Source: Symbiodinium kawagutii (taxonomy: Eukaryota > Sar > Dinophyceae > Suessiales > Symbiodiniaceae). Taken from it: DNA of 64,000 bases. The stretch spans positions 322,958-386,957 of the forward strand of contig VSDK01014170.1 of NCBI GenBank assembly GCA_009767595.1, given 5' to 3'. The notes under the pieces are model-generated. The model saw nothing but the letters and a program-made list of their open reading frames with translations. It ran no database searches and had not been told where the DNA came from. Below are positions 11,772 through 22,499 of this stretch, piece by piece. The position numbers and the translations under genes are program-made. How positions within the stretch are numbered: position 1 is the stretch's first letter; each line of letters opens with the position of its first letter.

Positions 11772-12296
11772 GTTCTTTGGGCCATGGGAAGCTGATATGA
11801 CAATTCATTCACACAACAAGTATATAGCCATGACATGACAACAATGGTCCGGTGTTGTCTCTAGCATTGTGAAAGGCATGCATGGTACCATATGGAATCA
11901 CGCCCTTCGCATCCCCTGCCCTGATTCTCCACGGTTTGTGTAGGTTCAGTCCTCAACACCAACATGTGAATTCAAGCTATGCACCAACCAAACCTACAAC
12001 CCTCACAAAAAAGGTGGTCGGTGCAGGATCTTAACATCCTGCCACTATATAGCTGTCAAGGGTCAAGCACATAATCCTCAGGATCAATCAAACAATTTCG
12101 GCGTCAAAAAGAAAAAATCTAACATCACGCGAAACAACAAGCGGTTATGGCGACGTTGAATAGCATCAAACGTTGATTTATCCATTGAAACATTTTGACT
12201 TTTTACAATTTCTATGTTGCAACATGAGCCGCCATGGTGCCACGGGATGGGCAATCATTGGAAGACGTGAATTTGTACCTGGCAGCTTTCCTAGTG

Positions 12297-12425
12297 TACG
12301 GGTGCTAGCAGAACAGCAGCAGCAACAGTAGTGGTAGCGGCGGTTGCACAAATAGCAGTGGTAGTACTAGTCATAGTGGTCGTGGTGGCAAGGATAGCCG
12401 CGGCAGTAGCAATAGCAGCAGCAGA
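12297..12425. repeat. Imperfect trinucleotide repeat (AGC/AGT/GGT)
   Basis: Interrupted AGC, AGT and GGT units about 130 bp long between the sulfotransferase and the coiled-coil gene. No convincing open frame with splice signals. Confidence 0.7.
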
Positions 12426-12639
12426 GTTTGCTAAAGACCCCTGCCCGCGCTGAACTAAATCTTGCAACACTCATCTTAAACTCATCATTCTAACCTGAAA
12501 GAAGACGCTTCGATCCATAGTTACTCTGAAGCTGCATGCGTATGAGCTGTCACGGGCCCATTTACAGCAAGCTGCAAGTTTCTTCATATTTCTGGGAAGC
12601 ATCTCTGGTATCAACTTGATTCTAGTAGACGATTCTGGC

Positions 12640-14215
12640 ACCCCCACCAACGTCTCTCGAATGATTCTGGGCGCAACCAACTTTCTGTCTCTGCACGAGC
12701 CAAAGCCTTCAGCAGCTCTTCATGTTCCTGCGTCGGGAATGGCAACAGCTATGAAGGTATGGATTGGGTTCAGGTGGAAAGTTTCTTCCCGATGCATCTT
12801 GTTTTCTTCTCCTCGTGGCCAAGCCAAAGTTATTCAACTAGAGCAAGTTGGAAGGCGTGTCAGCTGGTTGACCAGCTTGCTGAATGCACAATCAGACTGG
12901 GTATCCCTACCTTTCTCTCTCTCTCTCTCTCTCTCTCCCTCCCTCTCTCTCCTTTTCATTTCCTCTCCCCTGCCTTTTTTCCTTTTCCCCTGCCTTCTTT
13001 CCTCTCTCTCTCTCGATCCCTCTCTCTTCCTTCATCGGTTTGCATGGCATATATCATCATGTATCTTTCATCTGGTCAGATCTAGTCTGTTTGGTATATT
13101 TTGATGATCATTCGTCCAAGTCAAGACCAATCGGTGCCATGAAAATCGCACAACTGCGCCATCACGTCCGGAAGCAGTCACCGTTTTCTTTGCTCTAAGT
13201 TTGGTGAGGCAAAGCGGCACAATGCTCTTGCATTGGCAAGGGCAAGCTTCCTTTGAGCAGCCGCGAGCATCCACGTTGTCCCTGCAATGGTGTTATCTAG
13301 TTGCTTCTGGACTTCCAATACTTGAATTGACAACTGTTCATGGACAACCCTAACTTGAGATGACACACGCTTGCAGGAAAATCAACAACATATCTAGTGG
13401 GCACCGTCTAGTAGAGGGAGAGCAGCCTTTGGCTATCAATCTAGGCGGTACCAAAGCTTGAAAATAACTATATAGTCTCTTTCAAAACATGTATGCTACG
13501 CATACATTGCGTATGCGGTAGCTTTTTTTGGCGCATATGTGGCGGTGGTGGTGGCAGTGGTGCAAGCAAGAAAACATCTAAACGTAGCCAAGTCAACTAA
13601 GTGGCGTTCCCGCAAAAAAGGCACAAAAAGGATCAAGAAGGGACATCCACCGTAACTCATAGGAGAGGGGCAATCATCAACACTTGTGATCCTTTTGACA
13701 AATCCAAAGTATCCAAAGTCTCAATCTTCTCTCACCACGTCTTGCCGCATCCACAGGCATGTTAAACCGTCGGAGGAGCTTCTGGGGGTGGACCCTGTGG
13801 CTCTTCGGACTCCGGTGGAGGCAACAGCAACTTTGGCTTCGCATCAGCGAGGATTCCCAATGGCAACGCCGCAGCATCGACGGTGGAGACCTAGGCCATG
13901 GCAATCCATGGCATGGGGTCCATGCTGGGGCTGGAGTCTGCAGCCGTTTCCACCGTTCCGGGGTCATAGACTTTGTTTTTTGAAGAGACTTTGACATGTG
14001 ACACCTCTGTCGGATACTGCTGCTTGAGCTGAGAAAGAGCACCGAGTTGCCTTTGGGACAAGCCCCTCCGGCATAGTGCACTGATTGGCGCTGTCATCCT
14101 TGGCAGTGCAAAAGTCTAGGAATGGGGTATCAAAATGCATCAAATGAACACGTCTGAAAATGTCTTGATCAGCCTCAAATGAAAACACACAACTCGGAGA
14201 CATGCCCGCAATCGC
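12640..14215 (-). CDS. Coiled-coil and proline-rich protein, multi-exon (partial model)
   Basis: Five minus-strand exons. About 14110..14215 starts after TTTGTACAG. 13945..14050 (106 bp) gives QLGALSQLKQQYPTEVSH. 13768..13890 (123 bp, 41 codons) is Pro-rich, with LLLPPPESEEPQGPPPEAPP. About 13215..13369 gives VVHEQLSIQVLEVQKQLDN and a long helix. About 12640..12727 gives EHEELLKALARAETESWL. The phases of the middle three joins agree: a GC donor at 13944, a GT donor at 13767, and acceptors at 13890 and 13369. The 13891-13944 intron is only 54 bp. Coiled-coil heptads suggest a structural or scaffold role; no family recognised. The TAA after the Pro-rich exon (13762-13764) could instead be a stop. 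A GA-type repeat (12914-13025) lies in the last intron. Confidence 0.6.
12914..13025 (-). repeat. (GA)n compound tract
   Basis: On the gene strand GA runs alternate with GGGAAAAGGA-type units. It lies in an intron of the coiled-coil gene and creates false Ser/Leu-rich frames on the plus strand. Confidence 0.92.
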
Positions 14216-14970
14216 CTGTACAAATATCATCAAATATCGTCACATACCTATGTACTGAAATATTGCAGGTTTGCCAAGAACACGGGAGACTTTCAGAGCT
14301 CTAAGCGCCCAAACAAAGTATCTGTACCACTGAATAAAACAGCTGCCCGAAAATGACAAATTAAAAGGCCGAAGTCAAGGCCAAGCTGCACAGAACATGA
14401 CGTAAAATATGCCATATGCCACATGGATCATCATATCATGGGTTGTAAATGACAGGGGATCTTGATCCTTGACTTCAAAACAACTGGTATCATCGAACTA
14501 TTACGCAGAGATGTGATTCTATGCGTGTGTTAAACACTTAGAAAAACATCTCCAAATGTAAATGATGTAAATGTTAAAAAAAAAGGTGCTGAGAAAGCTC
14601 TCCACATTGCTTTCATTTTTCAGCTAAGCATGGCCATGGCCAGGCTTCTCCGAAGAACAGCAGCTGCCCATCCGCTTGCAGAAGGCAGCAATGAAAGCAG
14701 CCTGCCGACGAACCTCTGAAGCGATCCACGTATTGGGCCGCCAAGGCTTCGGCCTTGGGACAGCGGGAGGAGTCGATCCATTCCTTTGAGATCTTTGCAT
14801 TTACATCTTTTGAGATTTCATTCTATATCTTAGATCTTAAATCTTATCTTTGAAATATCTTTATTATACCAACTCATATCTCAATTTGTGTTCATTTCAT
14901 TTTATTTCATGCTATTTCCTTTGATGATCCGGTTTGTCTTCCCGTGTCTTTCTAGTTTTGATGGATCACT

Positions 14971-14981
14971 CTTGAGCCAAA
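14971..14981 (-). other. Possible relic of the dinoflagellate spliced leader
   Basis: On the minus strand the 11 bases TTTGGCTCAAG equal the 3' end of the published DinoSL sequence. The upstream bases do not match, so at most it is a truncated relic of a trans-spliced mRNA copied back into DNA. No intact gene follows within 500 bp. Confidence 0.3.
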
Positions 14982-15214
14982 TTTCTGTATGCGCCTTTAA
15001 ATTTGTCAAGTTGAACCATTGTCTGTACCAAACTAGTGAAATAAAATGCACACGATTGCCTTCATATCTAAACAGCTGCCCATTTACCTACTCACCTACC
15101 TTCTGATGATCAAATGCTCAATGCCACCAGTGTTCAACAACCGGATGAAATCGACTTTTGCCGCTCCCTGAAACATCTGATCAGCGGGTCAAACACCCAT
15201 TCTCCCGGGAGACA

Positions 15215-15370
15215 TCACTTTGGACCCGCCAAACCCATTGTGGGTATCTTTGTGGCAGCGATCCATGGTGACTCAAATCGTGTTCTTCGGTCTTCTCTGA
15301 GCCTGCGGCTTCCTCCCAAGCAACGGCCAGTTTCTCGTGCAAGGCCTAACGCAACGGTGCTCCCATGAGC
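15215..15370 (-). CDS. Possible exon
   Basis: The open minus frame contains TVALGLARETGRCLGGSRRL and is GC-rich compared with its flanks. No splice phase could be tied to a neighbour and no family is recognised, so it is only a candidate. Confidence 0.25.
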   Translation of the reverse strand, partial: AHGSTVALGLARETGRCLGGSRRLREDRRTRFESPWIAATKIPTMGLAGPK

Positions 15371-15872
15371 TCCCCATGGTTGGCGACTAGGGGCCCAGGG
15401 GTTGGAATGTGTTGGGATGATCTCCTCTAGCCTGGTATGGCATGGTAAAACCATCTATGATAACAACATATGGCAACATAGCAGGGCGTTTGCGATTTCT
15501 CTTATCATTTTGAGGGGCGGAATCCCATGATACACATGGTTGCACATGGTTACACCTTCCGCTATTGAGGACGGGCCTGTTGGTGCATCACTGAGCCACC
15601 TGCATAACAACCAATGGCTGCACTACCTACTGTAGGTTTTCATCCTGAGCGTTGTTCTCAGCATCCCGCCAGGGATCGAATTGCTTATCCACAACTATCA
15701 TAAACAATCAAAACTATAGATTAAACACCACCAAATTTGATTATAGAAATACAAATTATTTAAGCAATAAAACCAAGGTGTTTTCAATATTGCTCGCACT
15801 CGATCATCTTGACAACCTAATTAATGAACCGAAATTGGATGTCATGGGAATATATTTGATTTGATAAGTAAC

Positions 15873-15938
15873 ACTCTTCCGTAATCTTCCAGCCTTGATC
15901 TTGCGGTTGGCAACATCTTCCTGATCTACCACAGACTC
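15873..15938 (-). CDS. Exon of the RCC1-gene tail or the next gene
   Basis: A 66 bp exon, exactly 22 codons, starts after TGCTTTCCAG and ends at a GT donor. It reads ESVVDQEDVANRKIKAGRLR, charged and helical. It lies on the same strand just below the exons near 16.1 kb and probably belongs with them. No family recognised. Confidence 0.55.
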
Positions 15939-15961
15939 CTGGAAAGCATCATGGCACCGTG

Positions 15962-16268
15962 TTAGTGCTGCAACTTCGAAGCCCCTTTGAGTTCTTCAAT
16001 GCTTTGATTGGCTGAAATTGCCAAAGCAACTGAATAGAACACAATACAACTGATGCTCCAAACTTCCCAATTGATCTCCTCAAATTTGGAAAAAGAACAA
16101 GATAGACAAGTCGAGTGACTGTGACAGTGGGAGGCTCTCCTGGGCCTCGCTGATGATGGAGCTAATGGTTGTGTCAAGAGTGCCCTGGCTCTCGGCCAAA
16201 CTCCCAAAGGTCGACGCCATTCGCTTCTGCATGTCCTCAACGCTCCCGTCTCCCGTCCCAGTGTGCAA
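15962..16268 (-). CDS. Coiled-coil exons below the RCC1 gene
   Basis: Two candidate exons. About 16130..16230 reads KRMASTFGSLAESQGTLD then TTISSIISEAQ, after an ATGCAG acceptor. About 15980..16014 gives SIEELKG after TTTCAG. Both are Ser/Glu-rich helical sequence. They may continue the RCC1 protein (its 16961 exon ends at a GT donor in phase 0), but the phases of these two exons were not fully resolved. Confidence 0.5.
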
Positions 16269-16476
16269 TCAAAATTGCAGCGTCTTGAACTGGATTGATG
16301 TCTTAGTACTGCCTTGTCACTCCATGGCTTTTCATTGTGCAATGATTCTGTGGAAACTGCATCAATGTGCATAATCAATAGCCGTATCTGAAACATACAA
16401 TATTTATAGAAAATGCAAAAATAGACAAATAAATGAATATAAATACACATGTAAATAAAAATAAATGCATGAGTAT

Positions 16477-16491
16477 CTATCTATCTACCAG

Positions 16492-16545
<54 letters not shown>

Positions 16546-16547
16546 AA
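16477..16547. repeat. (ATCT)n microsatellite
   Basis: About fourteen ATCT units, followed by short (ACAT), (CA) and (TA) runs to 16590. It lies in a presumed intron or spacer. Confidence 0.96.
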
Positions 16548-16960
16548 AACATACATACAAACATACACACACACACATATATATATATATAAATACAGAG
16601 TTCAATAAATAAACAAAAATAAATAAACATATTCTACGTATATAGCTGTTCCATCCATTCCTTCCTGTATGGTCCGAGGCTCCGAATTTGCTTCAGTGTC
16701 CGTGTCCGGCCTCGGCGACTGCTGACTCCCATGGAATGCTTTGAATCGAGAAATGTACATCATTTTGACCTACCTGTCCCGGAACATGCCCGAAACATAC
16801 GGGTGTTTCTCAACATAGGGGTGCCCTCAAATGATCCAATAGAAATCATTAATTGGTCAAAGACCACCCATTTTTGGGGTTCCCTATTTTGGGAAACCAC
16901 CATATCAATCCATATCAAAGCAGCATATTGCAATTGCAGTTGCAGCCTCAACAAACAAAC

Positions 16961-19900
16961 CTGGAGCTGGCACACGTCCATTCGATTCACAACGAGCCAC
17001 AGCTCTGGTGGCTCCTCCGTGGGAAGGACATCAACAGAGTCCGGAACTTCCTGGAGGAAAGCAGCGGATGCCATGGCATGCCATGGCGTTGGGTGCTGTG
17101 GTGACCTGCGGGGCCGATCCAAACCGATCCCGAGGCACTTTACCTTTCGAAAAATGCGTTGCCCACCTACAGTAGAACTGAATGCTCATGAAATGTCATA
17201 AAATGTCATGAAATGTCATGAAATGTCATGAGTCCCAACCCAGCGACTTTCAGTCACATCCAATGTCCCCCTCAGTGCCTTGATTGGATCAGTCTCCAGC
17301 AACTCCTCTTCTGCTTCTTCGGCTGAGAATTCGACGTCAGACTCCACTTCCACTTCTTCCACATGGGGCATCTGGCAGCGCTATGACCGAGCAAAGGACA
17401 CACACACACACACATCGCGCAAAGGTATAGCATGGTGCCGGAGTGTGCAGGAGTACAAATGATCCAATGATCTCATGCCAGTTTTCAATCCTCACCAAAT
17501 CTCCGTCACAAAATTGCAAAGAGGGCGCTTCCAAAGGGTAGGTCATCCCATGGGCGAAACCAAAGCTTACTGCAGGCGACAGGGTTCAACACAGGGTAGA
17601 AGTTTGGACCCTGGTCCCAAGGCCGAAGTGCATGAGAATTCTGGTTGTTCCTCTCTGCTGCGCAGTCTCCCTGCGTAACAACTGCCCCTTACATCCCATC
17701 ACCATGTCGTCAGTTGCAGACCTCTAAAAGGTGTTCCGGCAAATCGCACTGGCCATGGCCATTGGATCCGCAACACCACACGTTGCCATTGAAGAGGATG
17801 GCCATGGTGAAATTTGACCCAGCAGTGACTGCCTAAGGCCAGGAGCCATCATCCATGTGACATGAAGGACAGGGAGCATGAGGGAACCTGCTGTTGATGA
17901 CCACCTGGTCTTCAATCATTCTTCAGTATCGTTCAGCAAAACGTTTGGCAACTGGGTTTGCTTGAATGAATTCTCATCGAACATCACTGAACACCGCCGA
18001 GTCTCTATGAAATGCTCCAAATGGTTTGGAACATTGCACTGGCCATGGTCATTGCTTCCAAAACAATGGAGCTTTCCCTCTGCCGTGATAGCACAGGTGT
18101 GGAAATCTCCTGCCGCAACCAGCCTAAGTTGCGCTTGCGATTGCCTATGCACAAGGTGGTTTGACGGTTTGCCCAAGATAATTGCAGTAAATCGTTAGTA
18201 ACTAGTGCGAATACAGCAAACACGCAGCACAAGCCTACCTTGGCACCATGTTGGAAAAGGTTCACCCTTTCAAGTCTTTCAGATCTCAGGGAATCTCAGG
18301 GATTCGGTCCCAACAGTACAAACACATCTTTGAGCAAGTCGCCTCACATTGGCTAACGATGGTGGCACATTGCATTGCCCCCGGCCTCAAGTGACACTTG
18401 TCCCTGGATCATGCTGCATCATGTCCCGCAACACTCTGCTCAAGCATCTGTCCAAGCACCTGTCCCCTCTTGTGGCTACCAGTGCTTCTATTGCCGTCTT
18501 CACTTCTGCTGTTCTTGACGTCATTTCTGATTGTTGATTATTATTCTTGCTGCCATGTTTGTTGACGTTGACGTTGGCATTAACGTTGCTGCCGCCGCTG
18601 TTGTTTTGTTGAGTTTTGTTTGTGCTGAGTCCAAAAAAAGCCTGTGTGACCTTCAGCTGTCTTTTGGCCAAAGTGAATCTTGTTCAACGGGTTCACACTG
18701 TGGCAACCAAGATTCTGTTGTCCCCGAAGCAAAGCAGCACGCCTTGCGCCGTGACAGCACAGCTGTGACGAAATCCAGCTGCAATGGAGACCACCGTGGT
18801 GGAAGCCAGCTCAATGGGTACGGAACATTGGCCATAGATGTTATCCCCGAAGCAGTGCAAGCGTCCTGAAGCAGCACAAAAAGCCGCATTATGAAGCGCT
18901 AGAGGTGCCACAAGCAGGCTTCCAAGAACCTGACCTGTTTAACGATATGCAAAATGATGTGTGATTATGCGCGGGCTGCGATTGGCGACTACAGAAACAC
19001 ACACTTCACAACTTCCCTGGACTTCCCATGACTTCTCTCTCTCTCTCTCTATCGCCTTTGTTTTTTTGCTTTCTTGGCTTTCCATGACTTTCACGTTTTC
19101 ACTCCCATCGATTTGGCTTCGACATTGGAAGTCAGGACTGCGCCTTTTGTATCCAGAATGCAGCTGTGGCCATAGCCAGCGCAAAAGGCAGTGACACCCA
19201 CATCGTTCCCAAGTTGCGGCGGAGAACATTGGCCAAAACCTAAATTGCTCGTGAAGAAGCATGTAACATCATTTTCCGGGAAATGGCAACGACTTAAAGC
19301 TTGTCTGGTAAATCTAATATTTCAAATATTTCTTGAGTGCATTCATTTCTGCATCGGATAGGTCCGCTGAAGGCACTCGAAAGGTCTTGGAAGATCGCTG
19401 CAAGCCGGGCAACTAGTCTCGCCAAAGAAAACCGCTTGCCCCTTGATAGTGGCAGCACAAGTGTGCAAGTGGCCTGAGAAAGGGTCATATCTTCAGCAAT
19501 GGGAAACATCAAACTAGGGCACCCCGCGCTCCTGCCGGAACAAGCAGTATGAAATGATCAATGGCTGTTCTCAAAGGACTTACCATGTCTTACTAATTTC
19601 CACCCTTTGGATTTGTGTGGAGATTTTTCTTTTTTTCTTCGATGCCAAGGTGCCGCAAGCCAGAGTTTGGTAGGGCCGGTATCCAGTGACACTCGGGTGA
19701 GGAACATCACACTGGCTTCGTCCGGAAGTGCCAAAGCATACTAAGCCTTGGTCTGCTGGACTTCCAGGAGCACCAGCTGGCAAGCATAGAACCTATGATC
19801 TATGAATGAACCAAGCCATGACTTTGATACCTATGCTGTAGCCTGGCACGAACCACAATCATTCTGTACATGGTACTCTGCTTCACTTCTAAGCCAACTA

Positions 19901-20020
19901 CAATATGGAGAATTCGGAGCATGAATTCACTTGCAAAGCTTTTCTTATATTCGTAATTGGTTCTGATTGCGAGCCCTTCCTTGCCTCCATCTTTTGAGAG
20001 GACTGCACTATGGCGAAAGC
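16961..20020 (-). CDS. RCC1-repeat protein, at least eleven exons
   Basis: Exons: 19985..20020, 19654..19755, 19414..19473, 19144..19239, 18716..18865, 18343..18385, 18006..18123, 17722..17832, about 17530..17610, 17261..17371 and 16961..17050. The first eight join without a frame break into six consecutive RCC1-type repeats of about 37 to 50 residues. Each has a core like AAGFRHSCAVTAQGVLLCFG then GQCxVP, e.g. FGSNDHGQCNVP and CGSNGHGQCDLP. Donors in order: GC, GC, GT, GC, GA, GC, GA, GT; acceptors all AG. RCC1 repeats form beta-propeller blades used in chromatin, GTPase-exchange and ubiquitin-ligase proteins; which role applies here cannot be told. The propeller is followed by an acidic exon (EVESDVEFSAEEAEEELLE) and EVPDSVDVLPTEEPPELWL. 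An upstream exon near 20170 (KVFSLGQGAS) looks like a further repeat. The true start is not found. Confidence 0.85.
17187..17232. repeat. 11 bp tandem repeat (ATGTCATGAAA)
   Basis: Four near-identical units in the intron between the acidic exon (17261..17371) and the exon at 16961..17050. Confidence 0.9.
18386..18715 (-). other. GA-AG intron of the RCC1 gene
   Basis: A 330 bp intron. The exon before ends GGGGACAACA and the next starts GCCGGGGGCAATG. Only this join restores the repeat core FGDNSRGQCNVP, matching FGDNIYGQC and FGSNDHGQC in the sister repeats. The donor is therefore GA. A 94-codon Asn-rich frame inside the intron is not regarded as coding. Confidence 0.8.
19026..19090 (-). mobile_element. 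Short GA-tailed insertion flanked by a 9 bp direct repeat
   Basis: CCATGACTT occurs at 19026..19034 and 19082..19090. Between them are 47 bp that read, on the gene strand, as an A-rich stretch, then GGCGATAGAGAGAGAGAG. The copy lies inside the 18866..19143 intron of the RCC1 gene. The layout (short head, GA tail, flanking direct repeat) matches the locus at 43774. Confidence 0.5.
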
Positions 20021-20282
20021 CTGCCAGCCCGTGAGCCCATGGCAGGGGTGGCAAATTGTGAGTGAGAAATCCAAGAAGAATCGTGAAAAACATAGGAAAT
20101 CCAACGCATCCAACCAAAAGCTTGACTCTGTGTGCCAGCACTTTTTTTGCCATTTTTTGGCTCGCTCCTTGTCCTAAAGAAAACACCTTGCGCTGCGCTG
20201 ACATATGCTAACATCTGCTGACTAGTGTGACCAGCTTTTAACCATACCTGAACGTTCAAACTTCCATTGACCCACACTATAT

Positions 20283-20327
20283 CCACCTCTCTCTCTCTCT
20301 CTCTCTCCCTCGCTGTCTCTCCCTCCA
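20283..20327 (-). repeat. (GA)n tract
   Basis: On the gene strand it reads GAAGCTGGAGGGAGAGACAG then GCGAGGGAGAGAGA, upstream of the RCC1 exons. Imperfect copies of TGGATTATG/TGGATATAG flank it. Confidence 0.9.
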
Positions 20328-20599
20328 GCTTCCTCGGGTCTGCATAATCCAATCTGGGACTTCTTGGAGTTTGACATGTCGCACGGGACACCAAAGCAAA
20401 CATGCCAAATCATGCCAACATCCGAGGTAGATCAAGTCATCTGTGAAACCAATCTGTCTGGGGGCGTCCCAACGCCCTCTATCTACCTTCTCTATCCTTC
20501 CGCAACCCATTACATGCAAGTAGCCCATATGTACACATATGTAGCATGTAAGGACTATATGTAGTATGTAGGAGTGTAGAAATATGTGGACATGAATCG

Positions 20600-20745
20600 C
20601 TTGCAAATGCTTGGGCATGGGGCTGCACATCAGGCAGGCCTGCGCCAAGCGCTCCATTGTCAGCATTTGCCGCTGACATCGCGCATTGGAGGATCTTCTC
20701 CTTTGGCGAAGATCTGCATTGATTGCAGCTCCACCTGTTTTGAAA
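20600..20745 (-). CDS. Possible exon upstream of the RCC1 gene
   Basis: A GC-rich island follows a TTTTGAAATTT and ACAG acceptor-like stretch. Two minus frames are open: one gives VELQSMQIFAKGEDPPMRDV, the other INADLRQRRRSSNARCQRQM. The first directly follows the CAAAACAG acceptor and is preferred. It may be an N-terminal part of the RCC1 protein; not confirmed. Confidence 0.35.
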
Positions 20746-21287
20746 TTTAACTGAGATAGGCTATAGGCTATAGACAACTTGTAAATATATGTCTCTCTAC
20801 GCTAAAACAATTTGCACAGATTACTAAATATGATATTATTGTCACCTGCATTCTGTGATCCTTTTACAGTTCAATTAATCATCATAAGCCATGCGTCCAC
20901 ATGAACAGAGATGAAAAAAGTATTGCCATCAATTGTACCATTAATACGTTTGGTACATCAAGCATTTTCAATGTAAAACACCATCCGCACCATTCTGCAC
21001 CCATCTGTACACATCGCGTAACCAGTGACGCTCCCACCCCTGCTCCTTCAGGGCAACCGTCTCCTTCAATTGCTGCTCGGCCTCATCCTGGCAACTCAAA
21101 TAACTGAGTGCCTCAAATGCATGGAATCAAAACAATGAAATATATTCACACTTTTTCAAACATATGTTCAAATTACTTCAAATATATTTCCAAATGTATT
21201 CAGGCATCTGCGATTCAATGTCCTGATTTGCCATGATTGCTTATTTATTTCCATTCAAGATTCCATTCACAGGGATTCTTTGCTCAC

Positions 21288-21817
21288 CTTGTTGCTCCAA
21301 TTTGGCCCAGCGTTTCGGGCAGAAAAGAAGTCGTTTCTCATGGCAGCTGCGACAAGGCCTACACATCCGTGACCCGAGCTGCAGCCCGGCCTGTTGCCTC
21401 TTCAGTTCGGCCTTTCGAGCTTCTGCCTTTCGTTTGGCCTCCTGTGACATCGGATGTGCTGCGGAAGATCTTCATGTCGTATGTTTTCATGGACGTTTGC
21501 TGTGTTCTCATCTGTTCTCATCTGTTCTCTCAACTTGTCCTCTCTCTCTCTCGTTCTCCCGGAGGGGTCCTTCCTTCTCTCTGGATGTTTACTCTCTTCT
21601 CTTTGTTTCTTCTCATCTGTTCTCTCCTTGTTGCTTCTCGTCTCTTTGTTTGCTTCTCTTTGTTTTCTTCTTCTTCTCTTCTCTCTCATTTCTTTCATTT
21701 CTATCATTTCTCTCATTTCTCTCATTTCTATCATTTCTCTCATTTCTTTCCCGATGCGAAAAAAACAGGGGTCAGCGGCAGCTCCTCGGCAGCCTTTTTC
21801 TTGGATGACTTCTTGGA
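21288..21817 (-). CDS. Lys-rich, Cys-containing protein, two exons
   Basis: Exon 21767..21817 (51 bp, 17 codons) reads SKKSSKKKAAEELPLTP. Exon 21288..21441 (154 bp) reads EAKRKAEARKAELKRQQAG, then C-x2-C-x2-C-H...C (MCRPCRSCHEKRLLFCPKRW). Both ends show AG acceptors and GT donors, and the phases agree. The 325 bp intron between them is almost purely purine on the sense strand. A charged helix followed by a small Cys/His cluster suggests a nucleic-acid or metal-binding protein; no family recognised. Exons on either side are not found. Confidence 0.65.
21530..21765 (-). repeat. Purine-rich intron with GA and 10 bp GAAATGAGA repeats
   Basis: On the sense strand GAAATGAGAGAAATGATA-type units (about seven) run into GAAG, GAGAA and a (GA)n tract at 21541-21558 preceded by CTCCGGGAGAAC. 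It fills most of the 21442..21766 intron and generates a false Glu/Arg-rich 198-codon frame. Confidence 0.9.
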
Positions 21818-22426
21818 CTGGGCAAACTCCCAATGGGACGATGAAATACGATGAAACACGATGAATGCTATGCCGAATGATGTGGATAGATATGCCTAGT
21901 GGCGAGAAATATGACTGCAGTGGTGTGCAGCATGGATGCAGGGGGACACAAGGCGTGAAACTAAGAAGGCAATAGTCATGGCTGTAAAGGCACCCCACCT
22001 TAGGCTTGGCGCAAATTCCATGGGCATTAGTTGGAATGATTCACATTCATTTACTATAACTCCTCACACTCATTCCGTAGCGGATTTAGCTGCTGAATAT
22101 TGACAACGTTCCCGTGCGAAGGTGCACGCCGGTGAGGTAATGAGGCCAACACGGAAGCCTTGCTTGAAGGACTTGCGTCGCTCAGCACATCGCCCAAGCT
22201 GATCTCCTCAGTTGGCTACGAGAACAAAAACAGCTGTCAAGGCATGGGCATGGGCGCGGCTTCCTCTGGGTTCTTACTGTGCCTTTGCATCATGCAACCA
22301 TGGTAAAAGAAACATATGCAAACCACACACATTGTGATTGATGGGGACCACTGACAATCAACGAGCCTTTTCTGATGGAAGTTATCTGTTGCTGGAGTCT
22401 CTTCCGCCACAAAGGCTTTTTGTTGC

Positions 22427-22446
22427 TCTCTCTCTCTCTCTCTTTT
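22427..22446 (-). repeat. (GA)n tract with GATGGCG head
   Basis: On the gene strand it reads CTCCGGGATGGCGACGAAAA then (GA)n. The CTCCGGGA start is shared with the tract at 21541-21558, and the GATGGCG with those at 37.6, 43.8 and 46.9 kb. Confidence 0.85.
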
Positions 22447-22499
22447 CGTCGCCATCCCGGAGGTTCAGCGGAGCTCAAGGTGAGCAGGTGGCGTTGCCA

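Noticed and set aside
18387..18671. 94-codon Asn/Val-rich minus frame
   Set aside because: It falls within the RCC1-gene intron 18386..18715; low complexity.
21402..21998. 198-codon Glu/Arg-rich minus frame
   Set aside because: It reads through a GA-repeat intron; the flanking exons are in another frame with matching splice phases.
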